From Salegentibacter sp. Hel_I_6 (GTDB lineage: Bacteria > Bacteroidota > Bacteroidia > Flavobacteriales > Flavobacteriaceae): DNA of 64,000 nucleotides. Location of the stretch: assembly GCF_000745315.1 (NCBI RefSeq), contig NZ_JQNQ01000001.1, forward strand, positions 1,798,001 through 1,862,000, written 5' to 3'. A model generated the notes under the pieces. The model saw only the letters and a program-made list of their open reading frames with translations. It was not told where the DNA came from and did not search any database. Within the stretch, counting starts at the first letter, position 1. Each line of letters begins with the position of its first letter. The translations under genes were made by a program, and so were the position numbers. This document shows, in pieces, positions 50,907 through 60,070 of the stretch.

Positions 50907-52073
50907 CTATTCTAAAAGAGCTTTTGCTTCCATGAGCATAACCCCGCTTAATTGGGTTGATAAATCAACACGACCACTGGGTTCGTCATTCCAATTAGGG
51001 CCGGCAAGCCCTGCACTGGTTAAACCGTTATGATATAAGGTTTCTGCGTTAAAAAGAACAAATTCTTCAAATTCATTCCTTTTACCATCCGGAAGATCCG
51101 GATTAAGGGCTAGCTGAGTGAAATACCTAACTAATATGCCTTTAAAAAGTCCGCCATCACCTTGTCCTTCATTTTTTAAAACTCCACCTGTAGTTAATTC
51201 TCCAGGCGCCACAACTGAACTCGCTGATTTGATAGCATCATCTAAATACATACCCTCACCGGTCGCCTGATGTAATAAGTTGGCAGCACCAATATAAGTT
51301 CCCACATTATATGTGAAAATCCAGTCACGATTTATAATTGCCTCCCCATCGTGGTAATCGATATTATCCCACACTAAACCAGACTCTGGATCCACCAGGG
51401 TATCTTTTAGCCAGTGGTAAATTTTCTTTGCCCATTCAAGGTCTTCCTCATCCTGATCTATTTCGTAAAGATAAAGTGCAAATATAGCTGCGGGGCCGTT
51501 AGAACACGCGTTCTTACTATTGGGCGTATCTGTCTTCCAGGCAATACCTCCGCCGTGGACATCACTCCAGCCTTGTTTTGTTTCCTCCCACAACAAGTCA
51601 GCAACTTCTTTGTATTGTTGATCATTTGTAAGCTTGTAGGTCCTTAGACAGGCTATTCCCAACCATTCCATATCATCTATAAATACGTTTTCGTACTTAT
51701 TTCCATTTCGTACTTCAATTCCCTCTAACAAAGACTTCATTTTTGGCAGATAAGACTCATCTCCTGTTCTCTCGTACCCATCAATCAGGACATCTAACAT
51801 ATGAGCATTCCACCAGTAGTTAAAATTTTCATTTCCTTCATTGTCTTGCCGGAAAGTTCCATTCGAAGTAAGATAAATATTATACGTTTGCTCCTGTAGA
51901 TTTTCTGCTACCTCTCCCCAGTCAGCCACCTCATCGTCCTCTTCTTCACCGGGTTCAACAGGTTGTTCCTCTTCCTCCTCCTGAACATCATCAATGCCAT
52001 CATCATCTGCAGAGCAGGAAATTAAAAATAGCATGCTGCTCAAAAAAAAGATTCCAAATTTTAAAATTCTCAT
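50907..52073 (-). CDS. GH76 endo-alpha-1,6-mannanase, surface lipoprotein
   Basis: A 388-residue GH76 that cuts the alpha-1,6 mannan backbone inside the chain. The lipobox is LFLISC20, followed by SADDDGIDD and a long Glu/Asp tract. Acidic residues just after the Cys form the lipoprotein export signal known in Bacteroidota, so it should face the medium. The catalytic Asp pair is in FIDDMEWLGIACLRTY. Other family segments are HGGGIAWKTDTPNSKNACSNGPAAIFAL and LVWDNIDYHDGEA. The length is normal. It is the first gene after an operator-promoter module 68 bp upstream and heads the GH76-GH92 operon. Confidence 0.93.
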   Translation of the reverse strand: MRILKFGIFFLSSMLFLISCSADDDGIDDVQEEEEEQPVEPGEEEDDEVADWGEVAENLQEQTYNIYLTSNGTFRQDNEGNENFNYWWNAHMLDVLIDGYERTGDESYLPKMKSLLEGIEVRNGNKYENVFIDDMEWLGIACLRTYKLTNDQQYKEVADLLWEETKQGWSDVHGGGIAWKTDTPNSKNACSNGPAAIFALYLYEIDQDEEDLEWAKKIYHWLKDTLVDPESGLVWDNIDYHDGEAIINRDWIFTYNVGTYIGAANLLHQATGEGMYLDDAIKSASSVVAPGELTTGGVLKNEGQGDGGLFKGILVRYFTQLALNPDLPDGKRNEFEEFVLFNAETLYHNGLTSAGLAGPNWNDEPSGRVDLSTQLSGVMLMEAKALLE

Positions 52074-52126
52074 TTTAACATAATTTTATACTGCAAGAAA
52101 TACAGCTTTTAATAATTCTTTGAAAA

Positions 52127-52157
52127 TAGTCAAGCTAATATACTAAATCGTTTTAGT
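52127..52157 (-). promoter_or_regulatory. LacI-type operator and promoter of the GH76-GH92 operon
   Basis: ACTAAATCGTTTTAGT at 52142-52157 lies between lacI and GH76. The coding strand continues TTTAGTATATTAGCTTGA, nearly the same as at susC and the Gfo/Idh gene. It starts 68 bp before the GH76 ATG and 42 bp after the lacI stop. Confidence 0.75.
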
Positions 52158-52198
52158 TTAAAAAAATGTTAGTTGGATTAAGTGCTTATTTAAAAGGT

Positions 52199-53230
52199 CT
52201 ATTTTCCTTTTTGTATCGTAGAATTACGCGGAAATAGTTTTGCGCTTAATATTATTTCTTTTGAAGGCAAGTTCTTATTAGAATTCTTAAGCATACCCAA
52301 CATTAATTTCATTAATTCCGAAGCCATTTCATCTTTCGGTTGGGCAATTGCAGAAATTGTTGGAGTGTGGATTTTAAAGAATTCATGATCATCAAAAGTC
52401 AGAATTCCAAATTTATCGATAAGCTCTGGAGAATTTTCCTTAAAAACCTCGAGCCCGCTTTGCGTTAAATAATTTGTAGAGAAATAAATAGCATCCAGGT
52501 CTTCTTTAAAAATAAAATCTTTTATCAATTCCTTTCTGCGTTGATGATTCCCTCCCTCAAACTCAATCTCCAATACTTTATGAGCAAATCCATTTTCGTT
52601 AATTGCCTTAAGATATCCCTTCTTTCTGTTTGCCATTTGGGTCTGATCGGTGGCGAGTGTAATAAAACCAATTTTTTTAAAACCATTCTCAATCAAATGG
52701 AGAGCTGCTCTGTAGGAGGCTTCCTCATTATCTATTCCCACATAATTAGTTTTTAAACCTGGAAAATAACGGTCAAATAAAATTACTGGAATATTCTCAG
52801 TGATTAATTTTTCTATATCATCCCTAATTCCTGGACTTGGATTTATGATGTAACCATCTACCTGCCTATCTTTGAAAAGTTGAATAAGATCCCTGGATTT
52901 TTTATCTCTATTTTCATTACTGCAAAAAAGAACTTTATAATCTTTTTCATAAGCCAGGTCTTCTATTTTTCGCGCTATACTGGCGAAAAAATGGTTTGAA
53001 ATATCCTCCACCATAAAAACTATAATTTTGGATTTCCCCGTACGTAAACTTTGAGCAAGCTGATTTGGTTTATAATTTATTTCTTTGACATAAGCTAAAA
53101 CTCTTTCTATCATCTCATCAGATATCTTCTTTTCCTTAGCTTTCCCATTCAAAACAAACGAGACGGTAGTAGGTGAGATGTTTAATTTTTCCGCAATTCC
53201 TTTTACAGAATGTTTTTTAGCTTTTTTCAT
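52199..53230 (-). CDS. LacI-family transcriptional regulator
   Basis: A 343-residue repressor with an N-terminal helix-turn-helix (SVKGIAEKLNISPTTVSFVLNG, ~8-29) and hinge helix (NYKPNQLAQSLRTGKSK). A periplasmic-binding-protein-like domain (~65-335) holds FMVEDISNHFFASIARKIEDLAYEKDYKV, NIPVILFDRYFPGLKTNYVGIDNEEASYRA and ILTFDDHEFFKIHTPTISAIAQP. It is the only regulator in the mannan region. It probably binds the CTAAAnCGnTTTAG sites at five promoters, with mannose or a mannoside as inducer (inference). It lies just upstream of the GH76 operon. Confidence 0.93.
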   Translation of the reverse strand: MKKAKKHSVKGIAEKLNISPTTVSFVLNGKAKEKKISDEMIERVLAYVKEINYKPNQLAQSLRTGKSKIIVFMVEDISNHFFASIARKIEDLAYEKDYKVLFCSNENRDKKSRDLIQLFKDRQVDGYIINPSPGIRDDIEKLITENIPVILFDRYFPGLKTNYVGIDNEEASYRAALHLIENGFKKIGFITLATDQTQMANRKKGYLKAINENGFAHKVLEIEFEGGNHQRRKELIKDFIFKEDLDAIYFSTNYLTQSGLEVFKENSPELIDKFGILTFDDHEFFKIHTPTISAIAQPKDEMASELMKLMLGMLKNSNKNLPSKEIILSAKLFPRNSTIQKGK

Positions 53231-53727
53231 AAATATACCTCTATTAATAGTAAGAACCTTGGCTTGAAATTTTATTAGCCGGGTTTAATTAAAATTAAAT
53301 TTTACTGCTCAACAAATAAAAAAAGAATAATTAATTAAAACACTATTAATAGGGGAATAAAACACTATAAATATGATTTTGATTAGAATTTTCAATTGAA
53401 TTGAAGTAAAAAGCCTTCAGGATTACTTTTAATTCAATTTCTACATAACCCTTAAAAGATATTCCTTTCTGCCCCATGGAAACGGCAGTTTCATCGTTGA
53501 TTTCCATTCGAACAAACTATTTAATTATTCAGTTTCCGCCACGAACTTCTTAGTCTGATTAATTAAAGCCCTATTCTGTATTTTTATCTTTCTAAAGATT
53601 AATTATCCCTAACTGTAGTCAATAAAAGTTCATAGGGTTTATCGTATTCTATTTTATATCCCAATGAACATATCTTTTCTTTGTAAAACACCAATGATCC
53701 ATCACAACACTGACTTCTAACCCGGGT
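53231..53727. other. 497-bp intergenic region upstream of lacI
   Basis: AT-rich DNA holding the presumed lacI promoter near 53231-53300. No operator of the CTAAAnCGnTTTAG type is visible here, so lacI does not obviously repress itself. A 37-codon open stretch follows the stop of the broken metallohydrolase gene in the same frame, but it has no recognisable features. Confidence 0.5.
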
Positions 53728-55853
53728 TCAATCCTCAAGCCAGACGGGTTGTGTAAAAGCCCCGTTAGCGGCTGCATCCCATACTTCAAGCCTTACCCAT
53801 TTTCTATCTTGGAGCTCGGCGTCAAACCTAAACTTCTCTTTTCCAAAGGCTTTGGTATGGGTTAAATCCATTCTTTCCCTGAAAACCTCATTCCCGTCAC
53901 CTGATATGATCTCTACAAAATTGAGTGGAAAAGTCCAATCGATTTCTAAAGCAATTTCTGCCTTTCCATTTCTTTTCAACTTCAAGGTTTCACCCGATCC
54001 TTTCCCACCCACTGTGAAAACAGGTAATATAATTTCTCCCGTAGAGACAAAAAATCTCCCATTTTCCATGGCATCCAGTACACTGGGCCAGCCTCCTCAA
54101 ATTTTGGGAGTTCGTCTAACTGCAAATAATTAATATTCATATTGCCATATAATTCATAATCTGGCTCTATTTTAAACAAATCTGCTTCAGCTATCACGTA
54201 CTTTTTATGACCCCAGTTAGCCATATCGTCCATTACATCCAAAACTCTTTTCCCCAACCTTTCCTGAGACAAATCGGCCGGCATTGCTTTCCATGCCACA
54301 CCCAAAAAACGATCAGATTGAAAAAATTCCTCATCCTTATAATTATCCGGGTATCCGGTAGAGCCCTTAATTCTAGCATGGGCAGTCCAGGCCAATCCGT
54401 CCTCTTCTTCCAGCAGTCGCAACATTTCTTTTTTATTCCCAACCCGATATACTTTTCCGTATTCGGGATGTTTCTCTACAAAAGGCTCTCCTTCTGCCCT
54501 GGACATGATCCAGTAAACAGGCTTCGGAAAAAGATTCATCCAATGTCCTCCAAAATGACTGTTGGGTTCTTCCCCGGGTAGCATTAGAAAATCTCCGGTA
54601 GAAAGCCTTTTACATTCTTCAAACATTTTATGAAATTCGGGCAGTCTTCTTGGACCTGGATCCCGTGGGTTTCCTGCTAGATGAAACTCTCCCAAGTGCA
54701 TTATATTTACTCCTGCATCACGCAAAGCTTCTACATGACCGGGTATTTCAGGCAAAGGTTTATGAGTAAGCACATCCATTACGTGCTCTGTATGAAAGTG
54801 ACTTGCCATTGTGTAGTATCCTTCCAATGGTTTATATTCATCATCGTGGGTAAATCTTTTAACCTAACTAAGAACTTTTCCGTCTTTTTCATTACTTATC
54901 AAAATGAAGAAATTTAATCGCTGCCTGGTTCCAGGCGGTGCATTAAACCACGGAACATGCCGCCTGTCTCCCAACATCTCGTGCCTAATTCCTATTCCAA
55001 ATTCGGATACTTTACCACTGTAATCTTTGCCATACCAAGTATATTTCAAATTATAGGCATTATCAAGTGGGTAAAAATATTGGTGAGGTGGCGGAAATAC
55101 GGCCAAACTTCCTTGTTTAGTCTGCCCGATAACTGTCCTGTATTTTACTGCCAGGTTTTTGCCTTTTGTTTCTGAATCAACTTTGGCGTTTTGTAAATAA
55201 CCATCTGTATTGGCCCAAAATACTTCCTCCCAGTGGTCGGCTGACCCAGATAAACCGGCATCATAAATAATAGCGCGCGAATCTCTTTCAGTAGCGATTA
55301 CCACGGCAATATTTAATAATGGGCTTCCATTAAACAAAGTGATTTCAAGAGATCCATTAAATTCTCCAGCCCTAACTTCCGATATAGAAATTTTAGTTCG
55401 GGAGCCTTCGCTTATTACACGTACCTCCCGTTTCTCTAAATTTACAAGATGAGTTTCATAAGGTTTATAGGCTGTTTGATCAAAAAATATGTTCCAGCCA
55501 TTCCTTTTCTCCAAATCACGCTCCCCCACCGAGAGAAGAAAAACAGGCTCAAGATTAGATGCAATCTCTGAAATGTTTTCTTCTTTTATTAGTTCTATTT
55601 TATTAAAAAGCGGTTGATCTCTTTTCAGGTTGAAGTATACTTTCCCTGTTTCATGCTCTCCAGAAGGCCAGGTGACTTCCAAGATTTCATCCTCAATAGA
55701 TATTGAAGCCTCTCCTTTCTTATCGAAGCTTTTTAGATCAATGGGAACCTGGGATATAACGGCTACTGGATATAAAGCTACAACGAAGAGTAAAAATTCA
55801 ATTCTCACTCCCATTAAGGAAAATCGTTTGCGTGTTTCTTTATTGCATATCAT
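53728..55853 (-). pseudogene. CehA/McbA-type metallohydrolase, broken by a stop and a frameshift
   Basis: Three pieces make one secreted protein of about 705 residues. Piece 1 (54864-55853) has a signal (LLFVVALYPVAVISQ) and a beta-rich domain. Piece 2 (53982-54827) has PHP-like histidines (MASHFHTEH, NIMHLGEFHL, GLAWTAHARIKG). Piece 3 (53728-54069) holds the C-terminal MENGRFFVSTGEIILPVF...AANGAFTQPVWLED. Pieces 1 and 2 are in one frame, separated by a TAG at 54864-54866 (VLS-stop-VKRFTHDDEYKPLEGYYT). Pieces 2 and 3 are joined by a one-base shift near 54092-54098, where restoring the frame gives GWPSVLDAMENG. Either the gene is dead or the assembly has errors. Confidence 0.8.
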
Positions 55854-56224
55854 TTTACCCTGTTATTAAAATTAGACATCTTTCAAATCATTCCCATTTA
55901 AGAATACACACTCTTTAACTTTAGTCTTCCAGGCATTCCCAGTTCCATAGTGCTGGTATCCCAAAAACATTACTTCGCAAACTGGGATTTTTTTCCTTAC
56001 CGGGACTTAAATGTAAAATCAAGAAAATACGTACATACGAAATCTGAGCTGTAACCTTAGAATATGTCAAAACCTATCACTATCTTTTTCAAGCTACCCT
56101 GAGTTAAATGTTCTAGCCTCATTCCCCTGAAAGCCTTAGTTAGTTCAATCTTGGTAAGTCGTTCATCAATTTCATCACCGAAGAAATAAAATATAAATAC
56201 TCGCCTTTTTCATCAATTTAGTAT
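55854..56224. other. 371-bp intergenic region between the broken hydrolase and the GH2 gene
   Basis: No gene is supported. A minus-strand open stretch of about 45 codons near 56044-56190 has no start codon or recognisable match. No operator of the LacI type is seen before the broken hydrolase gene. Confidence 0.5.
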
Positions 56225-58042
56225 TTATTTGACATTTAAAGCATCAATAACTTCCTGGTTTGCTTTACTGATGCGCTTTATATTCATTTTGTCCTTTTTA
56301 CGATCATAAGTCATCAAACCATTAACTTCTCCTTCAACATCAGTAGTTTGAGTATATACAGCACCTGAAAAACCGGCTCTAACGAGATCTTTAAGCGTTT
56401 CTGCATATTCAATATATTTGTCCGTAACTTCTTTGGTACTTTCAAACTGTACATAGCCCCAATTCTTATCTGTTGCCCAAAGATGACCCTCCATAGGCAG
56501 CCCGATTCCTCCATACTCGCCTAAGACGGTTACGCGGTTAGCATCGTAAAGGTACAGTTGGGGATCTGGATACTGATGTAGGTCCAGGATATCTCCAGTT
56601 TGAAAATGATTCCCTCCACTAGCAGAGTTTATTAGTCTACTTGGATCATAATTACTGGTCCACTCTGTAATTTCCTCGGTCTTAAATTGTCCCCAGGCTT
56701 CGTTAAATGGGACCCACATGACGATACTGGGATATGGTCGCAGGTAATCCATGATTTCTTGCCATTCTTCACGGAAAATTTCTTCTGATTCAGAAGACCT
56801 TACCAGTTCATTACCCTCGAAATACTTACGCATCTGCCAGTCTTTCTGTTGATCTCCGCTGGGCATATCCTGCCATACCAGAATGCCTAATTCATCACAA
56901 TGGGTATACCAGCGAGCCGGTTCAACCTTAACGTGTTTTCGAATCATATTATACCCCATTTCCTTTGTCTTTACAATATCATACTTCAATGCTTCATCAG
57001 TAGGAGCTGTGTACAGACCGTCAGGCCACCAGCCTTGATCTAAAGGCCCAAAATGGAAATAATCTTCATTATTTAATTGCATTCGAACTATTCCATTTTC
57101 ATCTCTCTTTTTGGATATTTTACGCATTGCGAAGTAGCTTTTTACCTCGTCAACTGTTTCTTTATCTCTTATAAGCTTAATAATTGTTCTGTATAGAAAT
57201 GGGGATTCAGGCGACCAAAGCTTTGGATTACTGAGAAATATATCTGAACTTTCCCCGGCGGCAAATTTTGACCTGTTAATTTCTTTACCATCTTCTAAAA
57301 CTATGACTTCTACAATATCTCCGGCTTGGAAGTCTGTAGTTTTTGCCTCCAATTTTACGGTATTGTTATCAATATCAGGAGTGAAATTGATTTTTTTAAA
57401 ACTTTTGCGATTAACTGGCTCTAACCATACTGTTTGCCATATACCAGTTACTGGAGTATAGTATATTCCCTCTGGTTCCCTAACTTGCTTTCCCCTGGGT
57501 TGAGGGCCTTCATTTGTAGGGTCCCAAACTCTTATGCTTATTTCCTGCTCTCCATCTTTTAGAAATGGGGTAATGTCAAATGAAAATGGTGTATATCCCC
57601 CAGTGTGACTTCCAATTTTCACATTATTGATCCAAATTTCAGTCTTCCAATCAACGGCCCCGAAATTTAATTTTATATTCTTGCCATTCCATTCCTGGGG
57701 AATTGTAAAATTCCGATCATACCATAAAACCTGGGAGGGCTCCACCCTTTTCATCACTCCGGATAAACTGGATTCTATGGGAAACGGCACCAATATTTCT
57801 CCATCAGGAACTGATGGTTTATCTGTGTTTCTATCAGCTATACTATACTCCCATAGGCCATTTAAATTTTTCCAATCCTCCCGTTCCATTACTGGACGCG
57901 GATATTCCGGTAATACGTTATCCGGATTAACCTCGTTGGCCCATTCGGTTTTTAGCTTTTCGCCGGCAGGTTCCCATTGAGCAAAAATTAAATTAGAACA
58001 TAATATAAATGCATACGATAAAAATAATCTGGTTAGATTCAT
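56225..58042 (-). CDS. Secreted GH2 beta-glycosidase
   Basis: A 605-residue GH2 enzyme with a signal peptide (MNLTRLFLSYAFILCSNLIFAQ). The order is a sugar-binding jelly roll (~45-215, with GLWEYSIADRNTD, WYDRNFTIPQEWNGK, NFGAVDWKTEIWINNVKIGSHTGGYTPF), an Ig-like domain (~216-310) and a TIM barrel. The acid/base Glu is in IVMWVPFNEAWGQF and the nucleophile Glu in VTVLGEYGGIGLP. It is shorter than E. coli LacZ and lacks its extra C-terminal domains. Activity could be beta-mannosidase, galactosidase or glucuronidase; a beta-mannosidase for N-glycan cores would fit the locus but is not shown. A 28-bp palindromic operator lies 48 bp upstream. Confidence 0.9.
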   Translation of the reverse strand: MNLTRLFLSYAFILCSNLIFAQWEPAGEKLKTEWANEVNPDNVLPEYPRPVMEREDWKNLNGLWEYSIADRNTDKPSVPDGEILVPFPIESSLSGVMKRVEPSQVLWYDRNFTIPQEWNGKNIKLNFGAVDWKTEIWINNVKIGSHTGGYTPFSFDITPFLKDGEQEISIRVWDPTNEGPQPRGKQVREPEGIYYTPVTGIWQTVWLEPVNRKSFKKINFTPDIDNNTVKLEAKTTDFQAGDIVEVIVLEDGKEINRSKFAAGESSDIFLSNPKLWSPESPFLYRTIIKLIRDKETVDEVKSYFAMRKISKKRDENGIVRMQLNNEDYFHFGPLDQGWWPDGLYTAPTDEALKYDIVKTKEMGYNMIRKHVKVEPARWYTHCDELGILVWQDMPSGDQQKDWQMRKYFEGNELVRSSESEEIFREEWQEIMDYLRPYPSIVMWVPFNEAWGQFKTEEITEWTSNYDPSRLINSASGGNHFQTGDILDLHQYPDPQLYLYDANRVTVLGEYGGIGLPMEGHLWATDKNWGYVQFESTKEVTDKYIEYAETLKDLVRAGFSGAVYTQTTDVEGEVNGLMTYDRKKDKMNIKRISKANQEVIDALNVK

Positions 58043-58090
58043 AATTTTTTAATTTAATACTTGTAAAATTCAGATTCTTAAAACTATAAA

Positions 58091-58118
58091 AATAAAACTA
58101 AAACGTTTTAGTTTTATT
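58091..58118 (-). promoter_or_regulatory. 28-bp perfect palindromic operator upstream of the GH2 gene
   Basis: The half-site AATAAAACTAAAAC followed by its exact reverse complement, containing the shared core ACTAAAACGTTTTAGT. It is the most symmetric of the five sites. On the coding strand TAGTTTTA, a fair -7 box, follows. Confidence 0.8.
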
Positions 58119-58143
58119 AAAAAAATTTTAGGAACAAAAGAAG

Positions 58144-58167
58144 AAACCGTGGGGTTACCCACGGTTT
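58144..58167 (-). terminator. Terminator after the phosphomannose-isomerase-like gene
   Basis: AAACCGTGGG pairs with CCCACGGTTT (10 bp) around a 4-nt loop. It lies 43 bp past the stop of the isomerase gene and upstream of the GH2 operator, with T-rich flanks on both sides. Confidence 0.75.
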
Positions 58168-58209
58168 TTGATTCTTCACTATATTTTAAGCAAAGTCAAA
58201 AAAATTAAC

Positions 58210-59988
58210 TTAAGCCAGTGTATTTTTCACAAATGCCCTAAGCACCGTAACTGGCTTTTCCGACAAATTTTTTATTGTATATTCTTCGGTTGCGGCCGGT
58301 AATACAAAAGTTTCTGCATAGTGAAAGACTGATGTGTTACCCTTAGTTATTAACTCAATTTTATCTCCCTCTACCAGGCTTAAAACGTGGGCTTGGTCCC
58401 CTGTTGTGGTTGCAACCGACGTGTTAATTTTAAACCTCTGGATAGCATACAAATGTTCCTGATGTGTAGGGAGATACTGTAATTCCCATTCTGAATTGCT
58501 TTCTATTAGCAACGGTTTTGATATCAGTTCCTCTTCCACTTTCTTCCCCGCACGCTCAAAAACGAGATTTTCCATACCTCTTTCAATATTAATTGGCCTG
58601 GGTTTCCCGTCCATATCAACCCTTAACCAATCATACATTTTAAAAGTGTATAAGTATTTTGTAGAGCTTATTTCCAGTACTAAATTATTTTTTCCTGAAC
58701 TATGAATTGTTCCGGGAGGAATTAAGTACAAAGCATGTTTCTCGGCATCAAAGGATTGAACATAACTTAGTATATCCAGCTGCTTATTTTTTTGCTCACT
58801 TAATAACAAAGCTTCTTTAAACGCATCAGGAGTGACACCTTCCTGGAAACCTAAGTAAACCTGGGCATCATCTTTCTTATCCAGAATATAGTAGGTTTCC
58901 TCCTGGGTTATATTTTCTCCAAAATGATTTTTTATAAAATCTTTTTGAGGATGGCATTGAATAGATAGGTTGCCCCCATCAAATGTATCAAGGAAATTAA
59001 AACGAATAGGAAAATCATAATGAAAGGTTTGAAAATCCTTACCAAGTATTCTTTCTCCCGCAACAAACATTAGAAAATCAAAAGAATATTCTAATAGAAC
59101 TCCCGAACTTTCAATAATAACCCCATTTTCCGGGACAATCAACTCGAAAGACCAGGCATAATTAACGACATCTTGTGGTAAACCTTTTATTTTATCTTTA
59201 ATCCATTGCCCACCCCATGCACCGGGTTCAAACCAGGGCCTAACCCTTATTGGATTCTTTGTGATTTCAAGTATATTTTTTCTCCAAACATCTCCCTCAA
59301 CCCAGGTAACTTCATTGGACCTTTGTCCATCAACCAGGTAAGAAATTTCATTCTTTATTTGGTTTTTGTGTTTATTGAGTACAACCCAGTCAATAAAATA
59401 AAATCTTTTGTACATTTTTTTTGGGTCATCTGGTTGGCTGGCTCCAAGATTTAAGATCGCACCAGCCCGAGACCTAAATTGAATTTCATTTTTACTAATG
59501 TCAAAATAGATTGTTTTCCCATCAACAGGAACCAGGCTAGCTCCCATGCCATAAAAGATTACAGGTTTTAATGGATTTGATCTCACCAAAGAATTCATCT
59601 TGTTGAAATCAAAAAAATCCTTTAATTCTAAATCTGCGATTTTTCCAAAAACAGGATCGTCTCCTCCCAAAAATGGAGCTATCATTTTTTCAATTTTTTC
59701 TTCACCTTTTTGAGCCTCCTGGACATTAATCCACTCCGCTTCTACTCCAATATCAAGAAGGGCCTCATTCAATTTTCTACGCACATCTTCAAATAAGACC
59801 CCTACATACCCATCTACTTTTAAAAAGCCAAACGTAGTTAACACTTTAGCTAGTGACCCATAACTAGCTTGTATTAAATCATCTCCAATATTATGTGTGG
59901 GGTAAATATCGTATGTTGAAGGAGTTTCATGTTTCCGTAAGGGCAATTCCAATTGAGAAGTTGCTCTTATTTTTTTAACCTGGTTCAT
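58210..59988 (-). CDS. Class I mannose-6-phosphate isomerase-like protein with a large N-terminal domain
   Basis: A 592-residue cytosolic protein. The cupin core begins near residue 250 (IRVRPWFEPGAWGGQWIKD). Zinc ligands expected for class I isomerases are visible: Gln and His in SIQCHPQKDF, Glu in TQEETYYIL, and His in LIPPGTIHSSG. The N-terminal ~240 residues (NIGDDLIQASYGSLAKVLTTFGFLKVDGYVG..., PVIFYGMGASLVPV) are not part of standard ManA. Similar long proteins exist in Bacteroidota, and the role of the extra part is unknown. It should turn mannose-6-phosphate into fructose-6-phosphate. It is the last gene of the ROK-MFS-GH92-isomerase run, 82 bp after the GH92. Confidence 0.85.
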   Translation of the reverse strand: MNQVKKIRATSQLELPLRKHETPSTYDIYPTHNIGDDLIQASYGSLAKVLTTFGFLKVDGYVGVLFEDVRRKLNEALLDIGVEAEWINVQEAQKGEEKIEKMIAPFLGGDDPVFGKIADLELKDFFDFNKMNSLVRSNPLKPVIFYGMGASLVPVDGKTIYFDISKNEIQFRSRAGAILNLGASQPDDPKKMYKRFYFIDWVVLNKHKNQIKNEISYLVDGQRSNEVTWVEGDVWRKNILEITKNPIRVRPWFEPGAWGGQWIKDKIKGLPQDVVNYAWSFELIVPENGVIIESSGVLLEYSFDFLMFVAGERILGKDFQTFHYDFPIRFNFLDTFDGGNLSIQCHPQKDFIKNHFGENITQEETYYILDKKDDAQVYLGFQEGVTPDAFKEALLLSEQKNKQLDILSYVQSFDAEKHALYLIPPGTIHSSGKNNLVLEISSTKYLYTFKMYDWLRVDMDGKPRPINIERGMENLVFERAGKKVEEELISKPLLIESNSEWELQYLPTHQEHLYAIQRFKINTSVATTTGDQAHVLSLVEGDKIELITKGNTSVFHYAETFVLPAATEEYTIKNLSEKPVTVLRAFVKNTLA

Positions 59989-60070
59989 ATCTAGCTGTTA
60001 TTATTGCTTTAGTTGAATATTTGTAGTTCTAGCTTTATTATAGATTGGATATGGACTTTTAAAAAAATGT

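Noticed and set aside
53590..53727. A 37-codon open stretch after the stop of the broken metallohydrolase, in the same frame
   Set aside because: The protein already ends in the family's natural C-terminus (FTQPVWLED), and the stretch has no recognisable feature.
56044..56190. An open stretch of about 45 codons on the minus strand as a gene remnant
   Set aside because: It has no start codon, no recognisable match and lies in AT-rich intergenic DNA.
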